Origin: an uncultured Bacteroidota bacterium
GTDB taxonomy: Bacteria; Bacteroidota; Bacteroidia; Bacteroidales; F082
NCBI GenBank assembly: GCA_903957365.1
Contig: CAJBPB010000244.1
Span: forward strand, 1-38,030
Direction: 5' to 3'
DNA: 38,030 nt
Both the position numbers and the translations under genes were made by a program. Position 1 is the stretch's first letter. Each line of letters opens with the position of its first letter. This document shows positions 1 through 6,889 of the stretch, in pieces. The notes under the pieces were generated by a model. It made no database searches. It was not told the DNA's origin and saw only the letters and a program-made list of their open reading frames with translations.

Positions 1-261
1 ATCGAAGGTGGCGTGCGTGCCGTTGAGATTGGAACTATACTTGCTGACCGTGACCCGGTAACGCGCGAAAACCGTTATCCCGATCTCGAATTTGTAAGAC
101 TTGCCATTCCACGCCGGACCTATACAAACAACCATATGCACTTTGTAGCTGCACATATTATCAATGTGTGGGAAAGAAGAAACGAGATAAAAACGGGCTA
201 CTCAATCCGCTATGAAGCACCGATCATGCGGCATTTTACTGTAGAACTGGAAAAAATCTGA
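1..261 (+). CDS. tnaA: Tryptophanase / tyrosine phenol-lyase family protein, C-terminal 86 residues (5' end outside window)
   Basis: The reading frame is open from the first base of the window and ends at the TGA at 259-261, so only the C-terminus of the protein is present. The stretch VRAVEIGTIL, then LEFVRLAIPRRTYTNNH, VWERRNEIK and a terminal MRHFTVELE match the end of PLP-dependent beta-eliminating lyases (tryptophanase or tyrosine phenol-lyase). These split tryptophan to indole, or tyrosine to phenol, plus pyruvate and ammonia in the cytoplasm. The PLP lysine and the substrate-specificity residues lie upstream of the window, so the two enzymes cannot be told apart and the symbol is tentative. 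A bidirectional hairpin terminator follows at 350-379. Confidence 0.85.
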   Translation: MEGGVRAVEIGTILADRDPVTRENRYPDLEFVRLAIPRRTYTNNHMHFVAAHIINVWERRNEIKTGYSIRYEAPIMRHFTVELEKI

Positions 262-349
262 TTCAGTCACCAAATTGAAATTCACGGATTGGCTCGTAAT
301 TTCTCAATTGTAAATTAAGAAGTTATTTAACTGTTTGCCATAAATAAAA

Positions 350-379
350 AAAATGCAGCAGGATTTCCTGCTGCATTTT
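350..379. terminator. Bidirectional hairpin terminator between convergent genes
   Basis: GCAGCAGG and CCTGCTGC form a GC-rich stem around a four-base ATTT loop. It is flanked by AAAAT on the left and ATTTT on the right, so both strands give a hairpin followed by a U tract. It lies between the 3' ends of the lyase gene and the convergent E-set gene. Confidence 0.85.
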
Positions 380-403
380 ATATAAAATGCCCAAAGGCAA
401 AGG

Positions 404-709
404 TTAAAGAACAATCACTGAATTGGATGAACCAAATGACGAAGCGATTTGTTTGTCTGCTTCTTCTTCATTGAACCAATTTGTTTTATCAGCTATGTAG
501 CGAAATTGATATTCAGCGCCATTTTCCAATTCAATGGCATGGCTGAATGAACCGTCTTTCAATGGTTTCATGATATCAGTAGCTGGATTCCAGCTGTTAA
601 AATCACCAACAATGGCTACTTCTGCGGCATTCATTGCCTGTTCTTTCGAAAGTTTAAAACTAACTTTCGTTACCGGTTTGCTTTTTAACGTTTGTTTTTT
701 GATACTCAT
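404..709 (-). CDS. Small isoamylase early-set (CBM48-like) domain protein
   Basis: The 101-residue product begins MSIKKQTLKSK. A longer open frame exists upstream, but it would add a hydrophobic, low-complexity leader from AT-rich intergenic DNA, so the ATG at 707-709 is preferred. Residues about 15-100 form one E-set/CBM48 domain with the typical VAIVGDFNSWNP signature and a later EYQFRYIAD strand. Such domains bind alpha-glucans in branching and debranching enzymes. Here the domain stands alone with no catalytic domain and no signal peptide, so a cytoplasmic glycogen-binding or regulatory role is an inference. No neighbour is a glycogen gene. The 298 bases up to the next gene hold nothing else I can name. 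Confidence 0.75.
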   Translation of the reverse strand: MSIKKQTLKSKPVTKVSFKLSKEQAMNAAEVAIVGDFNSWNPATDIMKPLKDGSFSHAIELENGAEYQFRYIADKTNWFNEEEADKQIASSFGSSNSVIVL

Positions 710-1007
710 TTTCAAATTTTTAATTATCACTTTGATGTGTTTATGAATACAAAACCAAATCTGGTATCGTAATTCAGGACAAAAATAGAAAATTACAAAG
801 ATGCCACAAATGAAAATTCTAATCAAAAATGGTTTATTTAATTATAAATCAAGTAGATATATATTTTTTATCCTTTGTTTGAAAATCGTGCAAACGGTTT
901 CGGAAAGTATTGATTATGATTATTTTGAATCAAAAAGCATTCCTTTATGACAAATTTTTCTAATTTCGCCGCCCGATTTGAAATCTTAAACGGTTTATTA
1001 CAAAGGT

Positions 1008-1466
1008 ATGGAAACAGAGAAAAAAGCAGGACGCTACGCGCGGATTTATGATCAGGTTACTGAGCTTCTGATTAAGAGTAACAATCCTATTTCGGCTATG
1101 GCAACCATCAGTGCCTTATTGCATCATAAAATGGATTTTTTCTGGACCGGATTTTACCTTTTGCATGAAGGAAAATTACAGGTTGGTCCTTACCAGGGTT
1201 CGCTGGCATGCATCGATCTGAAAAATGATACAGGTGTTTGCTGGGCTGCGATTACACGCAAGCAGACTGTTATCGTTCCTGATGTGCACGATTTTCCAGG
1301 TCATATAGCCTGTGACAGCAGGTCACAATCTGAGATTGTCGTTCCTTTATTCAATGCTGAAGGACAGATTACCGGAGTCCTTGATATTGACAGCGCAACA
1401 TTGAGTACCTTTGACGAAACCGATGCGCTTTGGCTCGAAAAACTTGTTAAACTCATTCATGGTTAG
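1008..1466 (+). CDS. msrC: Free methionine-R-sulfoxide reductase (GAF domain)
   Basis: This 152-residue single GAF-domain protein reduces free (not protein-bound) methionine-R-sulfoxide in the cytoplasm, probably recycled by thioredoxin. It carries the family landmarks WTGFYLL, VGPYQG, DVHDFPGHIACDSRS and SEIVVPL. The three conserved cysteines are present: Cys68 (SLACID), Cys78 (GVCW) and Cys102 (HIACD). By family knowledge the last is the catalytic one and the others take part in disulfide exchange. Length is normal for the family. The upstream sequence TAATTTCG at 961-968 is one base off the Bacteroidota -7 consensus. Thioredoxin reductase lies 2.3 kb downstream, but in a separate unit. Confidence 0.92.
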   Translation: METEKKAGRYARIYDQVTELLIKSNNPISAMATISALLHHKMDFFWTGFYLLHEGKLQVGPYQGSLACIDLKNDTGVCWAAITRKQTVIVPDVHDFPGHIACDSRSQSEIVVPLFNAEGQITGVLDIDSATLSTFDETDALWLEKLVKLIHG

Positions 1467-1487
1467 TTTCTTCGTATAGATTTATCG

Positions 1488-1495
1488 TAAATTTG
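1488..1495 (+). promoter_or_regulatory. -7 promoter element (TAAATTTG)
   Basis: An exact match to TAnnTTTG lies 16 bases before the TTG start at 1512. A weak TTTC at 1467-1470 is the only -33 candidate, 17 bases upstream. It would drive the MntP-like / endonuclease / QueD unit and leave a leader of only about 10 bases. Confidence 0.55.
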
Positions 1496-1511
1496 CAGCA
1501 AATCAGAAGCG

Positions 1512-2066
1512 TTGGAGTATATTTTATACATATTATTCATTTTTGCCATCGGATACAATGTCTTCCCACTCGCATTGGGACTTGATCGTGATAATCGTAA
1601 TAGTTTAGTAACCAATCTATTACATGCGATAATTTTTGGATTGATTCAGGGAGTCATGTACAAACTGGGCGCCTGGCTCGGGAGTACCTTTATGTATCTT
1701 TTTGTTGTACGTTACAAACTTGCAGTTTTTGCAATTCTGTTTGCAGTGAGTATCCGCATGTCAATCGAAGCCTTTAAAATCAGAAAAGGTGCCCGTCTTT
1801 TCTCTTTTGATAATTATATAAAACTTCTGATTCTGGCAATTGCAGCTGGAATCAATACACTTATTGTGGGCATGGCGGCCGATTACCTGACACCATTCGA
1901 AACATTAATGACGGCACTCCTGATCCTTGCCGGCTTTGTTTGGTCGATTATTGGTATAAGCATGAATCTCAACCGTCAGAATATCATTTTATCAAGTATG
2001 GCGCATCTTGGCGCAGCCATTATCATCCTGTTAACAGGTCTGGTTTATCTATTTTCATCAAATTAA
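1512..2066 (+). CDS. MntP-like (DUF204) membrane protein lacking both key aspartates
   Basis: This 184-residue hydrophobic protein has about six membrane segments and an internal two-fold layout like the manganese exporter MntP. The first repeat holds FAIGYNVFPLALGL and the second holds AIAAGINTLIVGMAA. In MntP these places read SMDAFA and SLDAMAVG, with the essential Asp16 and Asp118. Here both are asparagine, Asn16 and Asn115, so Mn2+ export by the usual mechanism is doubtful. TTG is the only usable start: a stop codon (1488-1490) lies just upstream and no in-frame ATG fits. The gene ends 9 bases before the secreted endonuclease and is probably cotranscribed with it and queD. Confidence 0.6.
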   Translation: MEYILYILFIFAIGYNVFPLALGLDRDNRNSLVTNLLHAIIFGLIQGVMYKLGAWLGSTFMYLFVVRYKLAVFAILFAVSIRMSIEAFKIRKGARLFSFDNYIKLLILAIAAGINTLIVGMAADYLTPFETLMTALLILAGFVWSIIGISMNLNRQNIILSSMAHLGAAIIILLTGLVYLFSSN

Positions 2067-2075
2067 TTCCTTTAA

Positions 2076-3191
2076 ATGAAATTTAAAAAATTGAATGTCA
2101 GTATCTTGCTGATACTGGCCTTTTTATCACTTATCCGGTTTACTTCTCTGGCCCAGCCACCCTCAGGTTACTATGATGATGCCGAAGGTCTGAAGGGACA
2201 AGCTTTGCAGGTCGCCCTTTATAATATTATCAAAGATCACACATCCCGTTCTTATGCCAATTTATGGACAGATTTTCAGTCAACAGACAAGAAAAGCAAC
2301 GGAAAAGTATGGGATATGTATTCTGATGTTCCGGGCGGTACTCCGGCCTATGAATATACTTTTGTAACGGATCAGTGCGGTAACTATGGCGGTGAAGGTG
2401 ATTGTTACAACCGCGAACATTCCTGGCCTAAAAGTTGGTTTAACGATGCTTCACCCATGTACACCGAGTTGTTTCACCTGGTTCCGACAGATGGGTATGT
2501 TAATGGCAAACGCAGCAATTATCCGTTCGGAGAAGTTGGATCGGCCAGCTGGACATCATCCAACGGAAGTAAGGTTGGAAGCTGTAGTTTTCCTGGCTAT
2601 TCAGGAACTGTTTTTGAACCGATTGATGAGTACAAAGGCGATTTTGCCCGTGGTTATTTTTATATGGCAACCCGTTACCAGAATGTAATAGCCAGTTGGG
2701 AAAACTATGATTCAAATGGTGATGCTGTAATGAACGGTACAGCATATCCCGCTTTTGAAACATGGGTTGTAAATTTACTACTCGCCTGGCATGCTGCCGA
2801 TCCGGTGAGTTCGAAAGAAATATCGAGAAACAACGCCATTTACTCCATTCAGCATAACCGGAATCCTTATATCGATAATCCGGAATATGCAGTGATGGTA
2901 TGGGATCCGAATGTAGGTATTGAAACAGTAGCTTACAACAGAGCCTCCCTGCAGGTTTGGCCAGTGCCTGTAATTTCTCAATTGAATTTTACAATTACCG
3001 ATTATAATCCTGCCGGCCAATTGCATATGCAAATCCTTGATCTGGCTGGAAGAGTAATGATTGAACAGCATATTTCTTCTCAACAGCCGATTACAATAAA
3101 CCAACTCGATCAATTGTCAGCCGGATTTTATTTTCTTCGCGTTACAGAAAATGGCAAGACCGTCGCAACAACAAAGCTTTTGAAAAACTAA
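2076..3191 (+). CDS. Secreted endonuclease I family nuclease with T9SS sorting tail
   Basis: The 371-residue product has an N-terminal signal peptide (about residues 1-26, ending SLAQ). The endonuclease I (EndA/DNase I-like, Pfam Endonuclease_1) domain follows, with the catalytic signature YNREHSWPKSWF, then ELFHLVPTDGYVNGKRSNYPFGE. The family cuts DNA non-specifically using a metal ion and the His of REHSWP. Residues about 290-371 form a Por/T9SS type A sorting domain (VWPVPVISQLNF, then LSAGFYFLRV and a basic end), so the enzyme is probably exported and anchored at, or released from, the cell surface. A nutritional role in digesting extracellular DNA for carbon, nitrogen or phosphate is inference. 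It sits tightly between the MntP-like gene and queD. Confidence 0.9.
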   Translation: MKFKKLNVSILLILAFLSLIRFTSLAQPPSGYYDDAEGLKGQALQVALYNIIKDHTSRSYANLWTDFQSTDKKSNGKVWDMYSDVPGGTPAYEYTFVTDQCGNYGGEGDCYNREHSWPKSWFNDASPMYTELFHLVPTDGYVNGKRSNYPFGEVGSASWTSSNGSKVGSCSFPGYSGTVFEPIDEYKGDFARGYFYMATRYQNVIASWENYDSNGDAVMNGTAYPAFETWVVNLLLAWHAADPVSSKEISRNNAIYSIQHNRNPYIDNPEYAVMVWDPNVGIETVAYNRASLQVWPVPVISQLNFTITDYNPAGQLHMQILDLAGRVMIEQHISSQQPITINQLDQLSAGFYFLRVTENGKTVATTKLLKN

Positions 3192-3201
3192 AAATAGTAA
3201 A

Positions 3202-3648
3202 ATGCCCCAAATCCGGATCTCAAAACAATTCAAATTTGAAATGGCCCATGTTTTAATGGGTTATGACGGTCCGTGCAAAAATGTGCATGGACATTCGTAT
3301 GAGCTGATTGTAACTGTCAAAGGCGAACCCGTTGATGATTATGCTAGCCCGAAACTAGGAATGGTAATGGATTTTGGTGATCTGAAAACAATTGTCCGTC
3401 AACAAATCATTGATGTTTTTGATCATGCGCTTGTGTTGAATAAGCGTATGCCCGAAGAAGTTACAAATCACCTGCAACAACATTTCGAAAAGGTTATTCT
3501 GCTCGATTATCAACCAACAAGTGAGATGATGGTGGCAGATTTCGCTGGCCGTATCTCATCAAAACTATCTGAAAAACAAAAACTTGTACACGTATTACTC
3601 CGCGAAACTGCCACATCGTACGCCGAGTGGTTCGAGATTGATAATTAA
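3202..3648 (+). CDS. queD: 6-carboxy-5,6,7,8-tetrahydropterin synthase (QueD/PTPS family)
   Basis: This 148-residue enzyme of queuosine precursor synthesis converts dihydroneopterin triphosphate to 6-carboxytetrahydropterin. The zinc ligands are visible as His16 (EMAH) and His29/His31 (VHGHSYE). The catalytic Cys25 lies in PCKNVHGH, and the Asp74-His75 pair in VFDHALVLN. Glu135 in LLRETATSY anchors the pterin. The presence of Cys25 before the HGH motif favours QueD over mammalian-type PTPS. It begins 10 bases after the endonuclease stop and is probably its transcriptional partner. No other queuosine gene is in the window. Confidence 0.9.
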   Translation: MPQIRISKQFKFEMAHVLMGYDGPCKNVHGHSYELIVTVKGEPVDDYASPKLGMVMDFGDLKTIVRQQIIDVFDHALVLNKRMPEEVTNHLQQHFEKVILLDYQPTSEMMVADFAGRISSKLSEKQKLVHVLLRETATSYAEWFEIDN

Positions 3649-3759
3649 ATCGGAAAGCCAAAATATTTTAAGCGCCATTCTGTCATAAAATTCTATTTTT
3701 ACAAAACATTTATTACTTGGCATTGTTTTCGATGAGGTAACATCAAAAAAAATAATACT

Positions 3760-4716
3760 ATGAGCAATTCAGCAGAACATATCGAATGTTTGATTATCGG
3801 TTCCGGTCCTGCCGGCTATACCGCAGCTATTTATGCAGCGCGCGCTGACCTGAAACCGGTTATTTATCAGGGCATGCAACCGGGTGGACAGTTGACAACA
3901 ACCACAGAAGTGGAAAATTTCCCGGGCAATAAGCATGGTGTTACCGGTCCTGAAATGATGGAAGGATTGAAAGAACAGGCCGAACGTTTTGGCACAGATA
4001 CCCGCTGGGGTGTTGTAACAGAAGTAGATACAACATCGCGCCCTTTCAGGGTGAAAGCAGATGACGGCAAAGAAATACTGGCCGAAACAATCATAATTGC
4101 TACCGGTGCCACAGCCAAATATCTCGGTCTCGAATCGGAGGAAAAATTCAAAGGCGGAGGCGTTTCAGCGTGTGCTACATGTGATGGTTTCTTTTACAAA
4201 GGCAAAGATGTGGCTGTCGTTGGGGGAGGAGATACTGCTGCCGAAGAAGCAACGTATCTCGCTAAACTCTGTAAAAAAGTGTATCTGATTGTCCGCCGCG
4301 ACGAACTGCGCGCTTCCAAAGCCATGCAAAACAGAGTGAATACCACACCCAATATTGAGGTTCTGTGGAACCACCAGACAAAAGAACTTTTTGGCGAAGA
4401 AAGTGGTTTCATGAAAACACTGAAAGGTGCAATTCTTATCAATAATAAGACCCATCAGGAACGTACCATTGATATCGATGGATTTTTTGTTGCGATTGGT
4501 CACCAGCCAAACAGCGACCTTTTCAAAGGTGTAATTGATATGGATGAAACAGGATATATCGTTACTAAACCTGATTCAACTGCTACAAACATTCCTGGTA
4601 TTTTTGCTGCAGGCGATGTACAGGATAAGATTTTCCGTCAGGCTGTTACCGCTGCCGGTACCGGATGTATGGCCGCACTCGAAGCTGAAAAATTTCTGGC
4701 GTCGGTAAACGATTAA
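3760..4716 (+). CDS. trxB: Thioredoxin-disulfide reductase
   Basis: This 318-residue flavoprotein transfers electrons from NADPH through FAD to thioredoxin. The FAD-binding GSGPAGYTAAIYAAR is at residues 14-28. The redox-active CATC is at residues 138-141. The NADPH-binding GGGDTAAEEA is at about residues 155-164, and the second FAD motif GIFAAGDVQD is near the C-terminus. Length and domain order are those of the low-molecular-weight bacterial enzyme. No clear -7 element was seen in the 111-base upstream gap. A very strong palindrome (4723-4767) follows the stop codon. Confidence 0.97.
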   Translation: MSNSAEHIECLIIGSGPAGYTAAIYAARADLKPVIYQGMQPGGQLTTTTEVENFPGNKHGVTGPEMMEGLKEQAERFGTDTRWGVVTEVDTTSRPFRVKADDGKEILAETIIIATGATAKYLGLESEEKFKGGGVSACATCDGFFYKGKDVAVVGGGDTAAEEATYLAKLCKKVYLIVRRDELRASKAMQNRVNTTPNIEVLWNHQTKELFGEESGFMKTLKGAILINNKTHQERTIDIDGFFVAIGHQPNSDLFKGVIDMDETGYIVTKPDSTATNIPGIFAAGDVQDKIFRQAVTAAGTGCMAALEAEKFLASVND

Positions 4717-4722
4717 GTTCTA

Positions 4723-4767
4723 TTTCCTGGTCAGGGCTTCACTTAAAGTGAAGCCCTGACCAGGAAA
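4723..4767. repeat. 45-base perfect palindrome (REP-like), trxB-arfB gap
   Basis: Two perfect 22-base arms (beginning TTTCCTGGTCAGGG) surround a single A, with centre CACTTAAAGTG. Neither strand has a U tract after the stem, so it is not a textbook intrinsic terminator. It resembles the palindrome at 23232-23279 in size and in its A-rich, AAAGT-containing centre, which suggests a dispersed REP-type element. Confidence 0.7.
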
Positions 4768-4781
4768 ACCCAAAACATACC

Positions 4782-5195
4782 ATGACCACCGCCGAACTTA
4801 TTTCAAGGGATTTTACGAACGAAATGATTTTTACTGCTTCCCGAAGCAGTGGTGCGGGCGGACAGAATGTGAATAAAGTGAATACCCGCATGGAGTTGCG
4901 TTTTAATATTGCAACTTCCGTGAAATTGAGTGAAGACGAGAAAGCCGTATTGCTTGATAAACTCTCAGGCAGAATAAATGCTGAGCAGGAATTTATCATT
5001 GTTTCGCAAACGGAACGTACCCAGCTGGGTAATAAAACCAAAGCAACTGATAGATTTTATGTGCTTTTGGCCCGTGCGCTCACACCACGCAAACTGCGCA
5101 AAGCAACCAGACCTACCCGCGCTTCAAAGGAAAAACGACTTGGCGAAAAGAAAATCCTTTCTGAAAAGAAACAAAGAAGAGGCACGATTGAATAA
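4782..5195 (+). CDS. arfB: Alternative ribosome-rescue factor / peptidyl-tRNA hydrolase ArfB
   Basis: This 137-residue codon-independent release factor frees ribosomes stalled at the end of non-stop mRNAs. It hydrolyses peptidyl-tRNA with the GGQ loop, seen here as GAGGQNVNKVNTR at about residues 25-37. The C-terminal tail (about residues 105-137) is strongly basic, as required for entering the empty mRNA channel. It lacks the codon-recognition domains of RF1 and RF2. The ATG sits only 14 bases after the long palindrome, so any transcript from trxB carries that stem directly in front of the start site. No separate promoter is visible in the gap. Confidence 0.93.
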   Translation: MTTAELISRDFTNEMIFTASRSSGAGGQNVNKVNTRMELRFNIATSVKLSEDEKAVLLDKLSGRINAEQEFIIVSQTERTQLGNKTKATDRFYVLLARALTPRKLRKATRPTRASKEKRLGEKKILSEKKQRRGTIE

Positions 5196-5272
5196 TTGTA
5201 ACTTTTTAAAGGAAAAGTGCCAGGTTAAAAAGTATTCTCTGGTTCGCGAATTATATTACCTAAAATTGAAAT

Positions 5273-6505
5273 TTACATTTTTCTGCTTATACGTCTGAAA
5301 AACAGGACGAACGATAAGATAACTATCGTCTCAAGGGTAAAAATCACAAAGTTAACCGATCGGCTTGCGAAAGGGACTGAGTTTACATCACTTGTGATAA
5401 GGCCAACAACATCCGTAATAACAGAATACAATGTGAGCGCTGTGAAAAGAGCGAGAATGAATTGCATAATACGTTCCGACTGCTGGGTTCGGGTAACCTC
5501 AATGCCTTCGATGGCAAAAGTGAGTGATTGCTCAGCATCTTTCAATAATTCGTATTTGGAAATAATATCCGTGTTTTCTCTGTACATTTTCATGAACCTG
5601 AACTGATACAGAGTAAAGTTTGGATTGAAAAGCCGCAATGACTGGATCAGCCAGGTGTTGTAATTGAATATTTTTCGCAAATGATTCGAGTCCACCTCAA
5701 TGTTCTGGTTGAGTACATCAAGGAAAGAGTTATACACATGCAGCGCATTATTAATGGCTACAGTTTCACAAATCATATAACTGTCAATCGCAATCAGATT
5801 GATCAGGTCATCATCTTCAACTGATTTTGACATATCCCAATAGTACATTGGAAAAACAGAATAGAAATTGTGATCCTCATAAGTAAGAGGCTCATCCTCA
5901 CACTGATACAGTTTGACTGTTTTACAAAGAAGGTCTTTTTCGTCAAAAAAGAAAACATGCGCGAAATAATTATAGCTGTCGTCTTTGGTATGTAATCCAA
6001 ACCGTTCGATGCCTGATGGAATCCCAAAATGGTAGAAAGACGATTTCTGAATAATACCAATGTCATGCAAAGCATCGATTAAACCACTTATTTCATTAAA
6101 AAGACCGTCAATAATTTCGGCTGAGGCATCGCCATTCGACTCAATATCTGTTGCATCCTCATTGGCGATTGTGCCTGTATATGCATAAACCGGAATGATG
6201 TTAAGAAATCCAAAAGTATTGATAATCATGCGAAAAGAGGACAATTGTAATGTGATTTCTTTTACTGACAGAATTTCGTTGTATTGATTAATTGCCTGTT
6301 CAGTCATTTGTAAACACACTTCAACCGGTCTGAATGAGTAATTGCCTATCGGATTTTGGGAATAGGAGAAAACAATGCCCCCGTTCGAAAATAAACCCTC
6401 TTTGAGCAGCGGCTGTAACTGATCGTTCACCTTGACTGCATCAGCTTCTGATTCAATGATTTTTGCATTCAGCGACCAGATCCTGTTTTCGAGATATTTT
6501 ATCAT
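5273..6505 (-). CDS. Unrecognised protein with two C-terminal membrane segments
   Basis: I do not recognise this 410-residue protein. The N-terminal 330 residues are soluble, acidic and rich in aromatic residues (for example IGNYSFRPVEVC and YHFGIPSGIERFGLH). A stretch likely to form a coiled coil or helical hairpin (DAEQSLTFAIEGIEVTRTQQ) precedes two membrane segments, at about residues 345-365 and 385-405, and a basic end. This topology recalls CorA-type and RMD1/DUF155-type proteins, but the CorA GMN motif is absent. The start is set at the ATG at 6503-6505, because the longer frame would begin inside a perfect -7 element. No linked gene suggests a function. Confidence 0.6.
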   Translation of the reverse strand: MIKYLENRIWSLNAKIIESEADAVKVNDQLQPLLKEGLFSNGGIVFSYSQNPIGNYSFRPVEVCLQMTEQAINQYNEILSVKEITLQLSSFRMIINTFGFLNIIPVYAYTGTIANEDATDIESNGDASAEIIDGLFNEISGLIDALHDIGIIQKSSFYHFGIPSGIERFGLHTKDDSYNYFAHVFFFDEKDLLCKTVKLYQCEDEPLTYEDHNFYSVFPMYYWDMSKSVEDDDLINLIAIDSYMICETVAINNALHVYNSFLDVLNQNIEVDSNHLRKIFNYNTWLIQSLRLFNPNFTLYQFRFMKMYRENTDIISKYELLKDAEQSLTFAIEGIEVTRTQQSERIMQFILALFTALTLYSVITDVVGLITSDVNSVPFASRSVNFVIFTLETIVILSFVLFFRRISRKM

Positions 6506-6529
6506 CTGTTGACTTTTAATAATCTTAAC

Positions 6530-6537
6530 CAAAGATA
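6530..6537 (-). promoter_or_regulatory. -7 promoter element (TATCTTTG)
   Basis: A perfect TAnnTTTG match on the minus strand lies about 25 bases before the ATG of the two-membrane-segment protein, leaving a leader of roughly 18 bases. It decides the start, because the alternative TTG start lies inside this element. Confidence 0.65.
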
Positions 6538-6649
6538 CCTGATTATGAGTTCTTAAAAAAATATTTTACCTTATTATTGGTCTGATCAGCAAATATTTAA
6601 TGTTATTATTGAGCAGATGTTGAATAATCGTAATACAGTTCGGAACAAA

Positions 6650-6677
6650 GGTCATCGAAAGATGACTGGTTTTTTGT
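6650..6677 (+). terminator. Orphan GNRA-capped hairpin with U tract
   Basis: GTCATC and GATGAC form a six-pair stem (with an extra G-U pair) closed by a GAAA tetraloop and followed by TGGTTTTTTG. It has the form of an intrinsic terminator, but no gene on the plus strand precedes it: the upstream sequence is the minus-strand promoter region. It is followed by two tandem copies of TTGTAACAGA at 6677-6696. The rest of the 6538-6811 gap shows nothing else I can name. Confidence 0.5.
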
Positions 6678-6811
6678 TGTAACAGATTGTAACAGATTAT
6701 TTTACATACTAAGCAGTCAAAAGTGCAGCTCTATCAATTGAATCATTTATTCTGTTAAAAGCGGGTTCATTCAGCATATCGATCACTTCTTTTTTATGTT
6801 TGTTAAACAAT

Positions 6812-6867
6812 TTAACAATTTCTTAATATTAAATTGAAAATAACTTGATTCATGTAGCTTAAATTTG
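6812..6867 (+). promoter_or_regulatory. Predicted Pho-box array and -7 element of pit
   Basis: Four contiguous 11-base units lie at 6812 (TTAACAATTTC), 6823 (TTAATATTAAA), 6834 (TTGAAAATAAC) and 6845 (TTGATTCATGT). The last ends 12 bases before the G of the -7 element TAAATTTG (6860-6867). The first two units nearly equal two neighbouring units in the pstS promoter. The array replaces a -33 box, as Pho boxes do for the -35 box in E. coli. Transcription would start near 6874, a few bases before the ATG at 6890. Confidence 0.65.
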
Positions 6868-6889
6868 CACTCCTTTTAACACCATAGAT

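Noticed and set aside
5200-5233. Inverted repeat ACTTTTTAA / TTAAAAAGT between arfB and the convergent gene
   Set aside because: It is purely AT-rich with a 15-base loop and no GC core; too weak to call a terminator.
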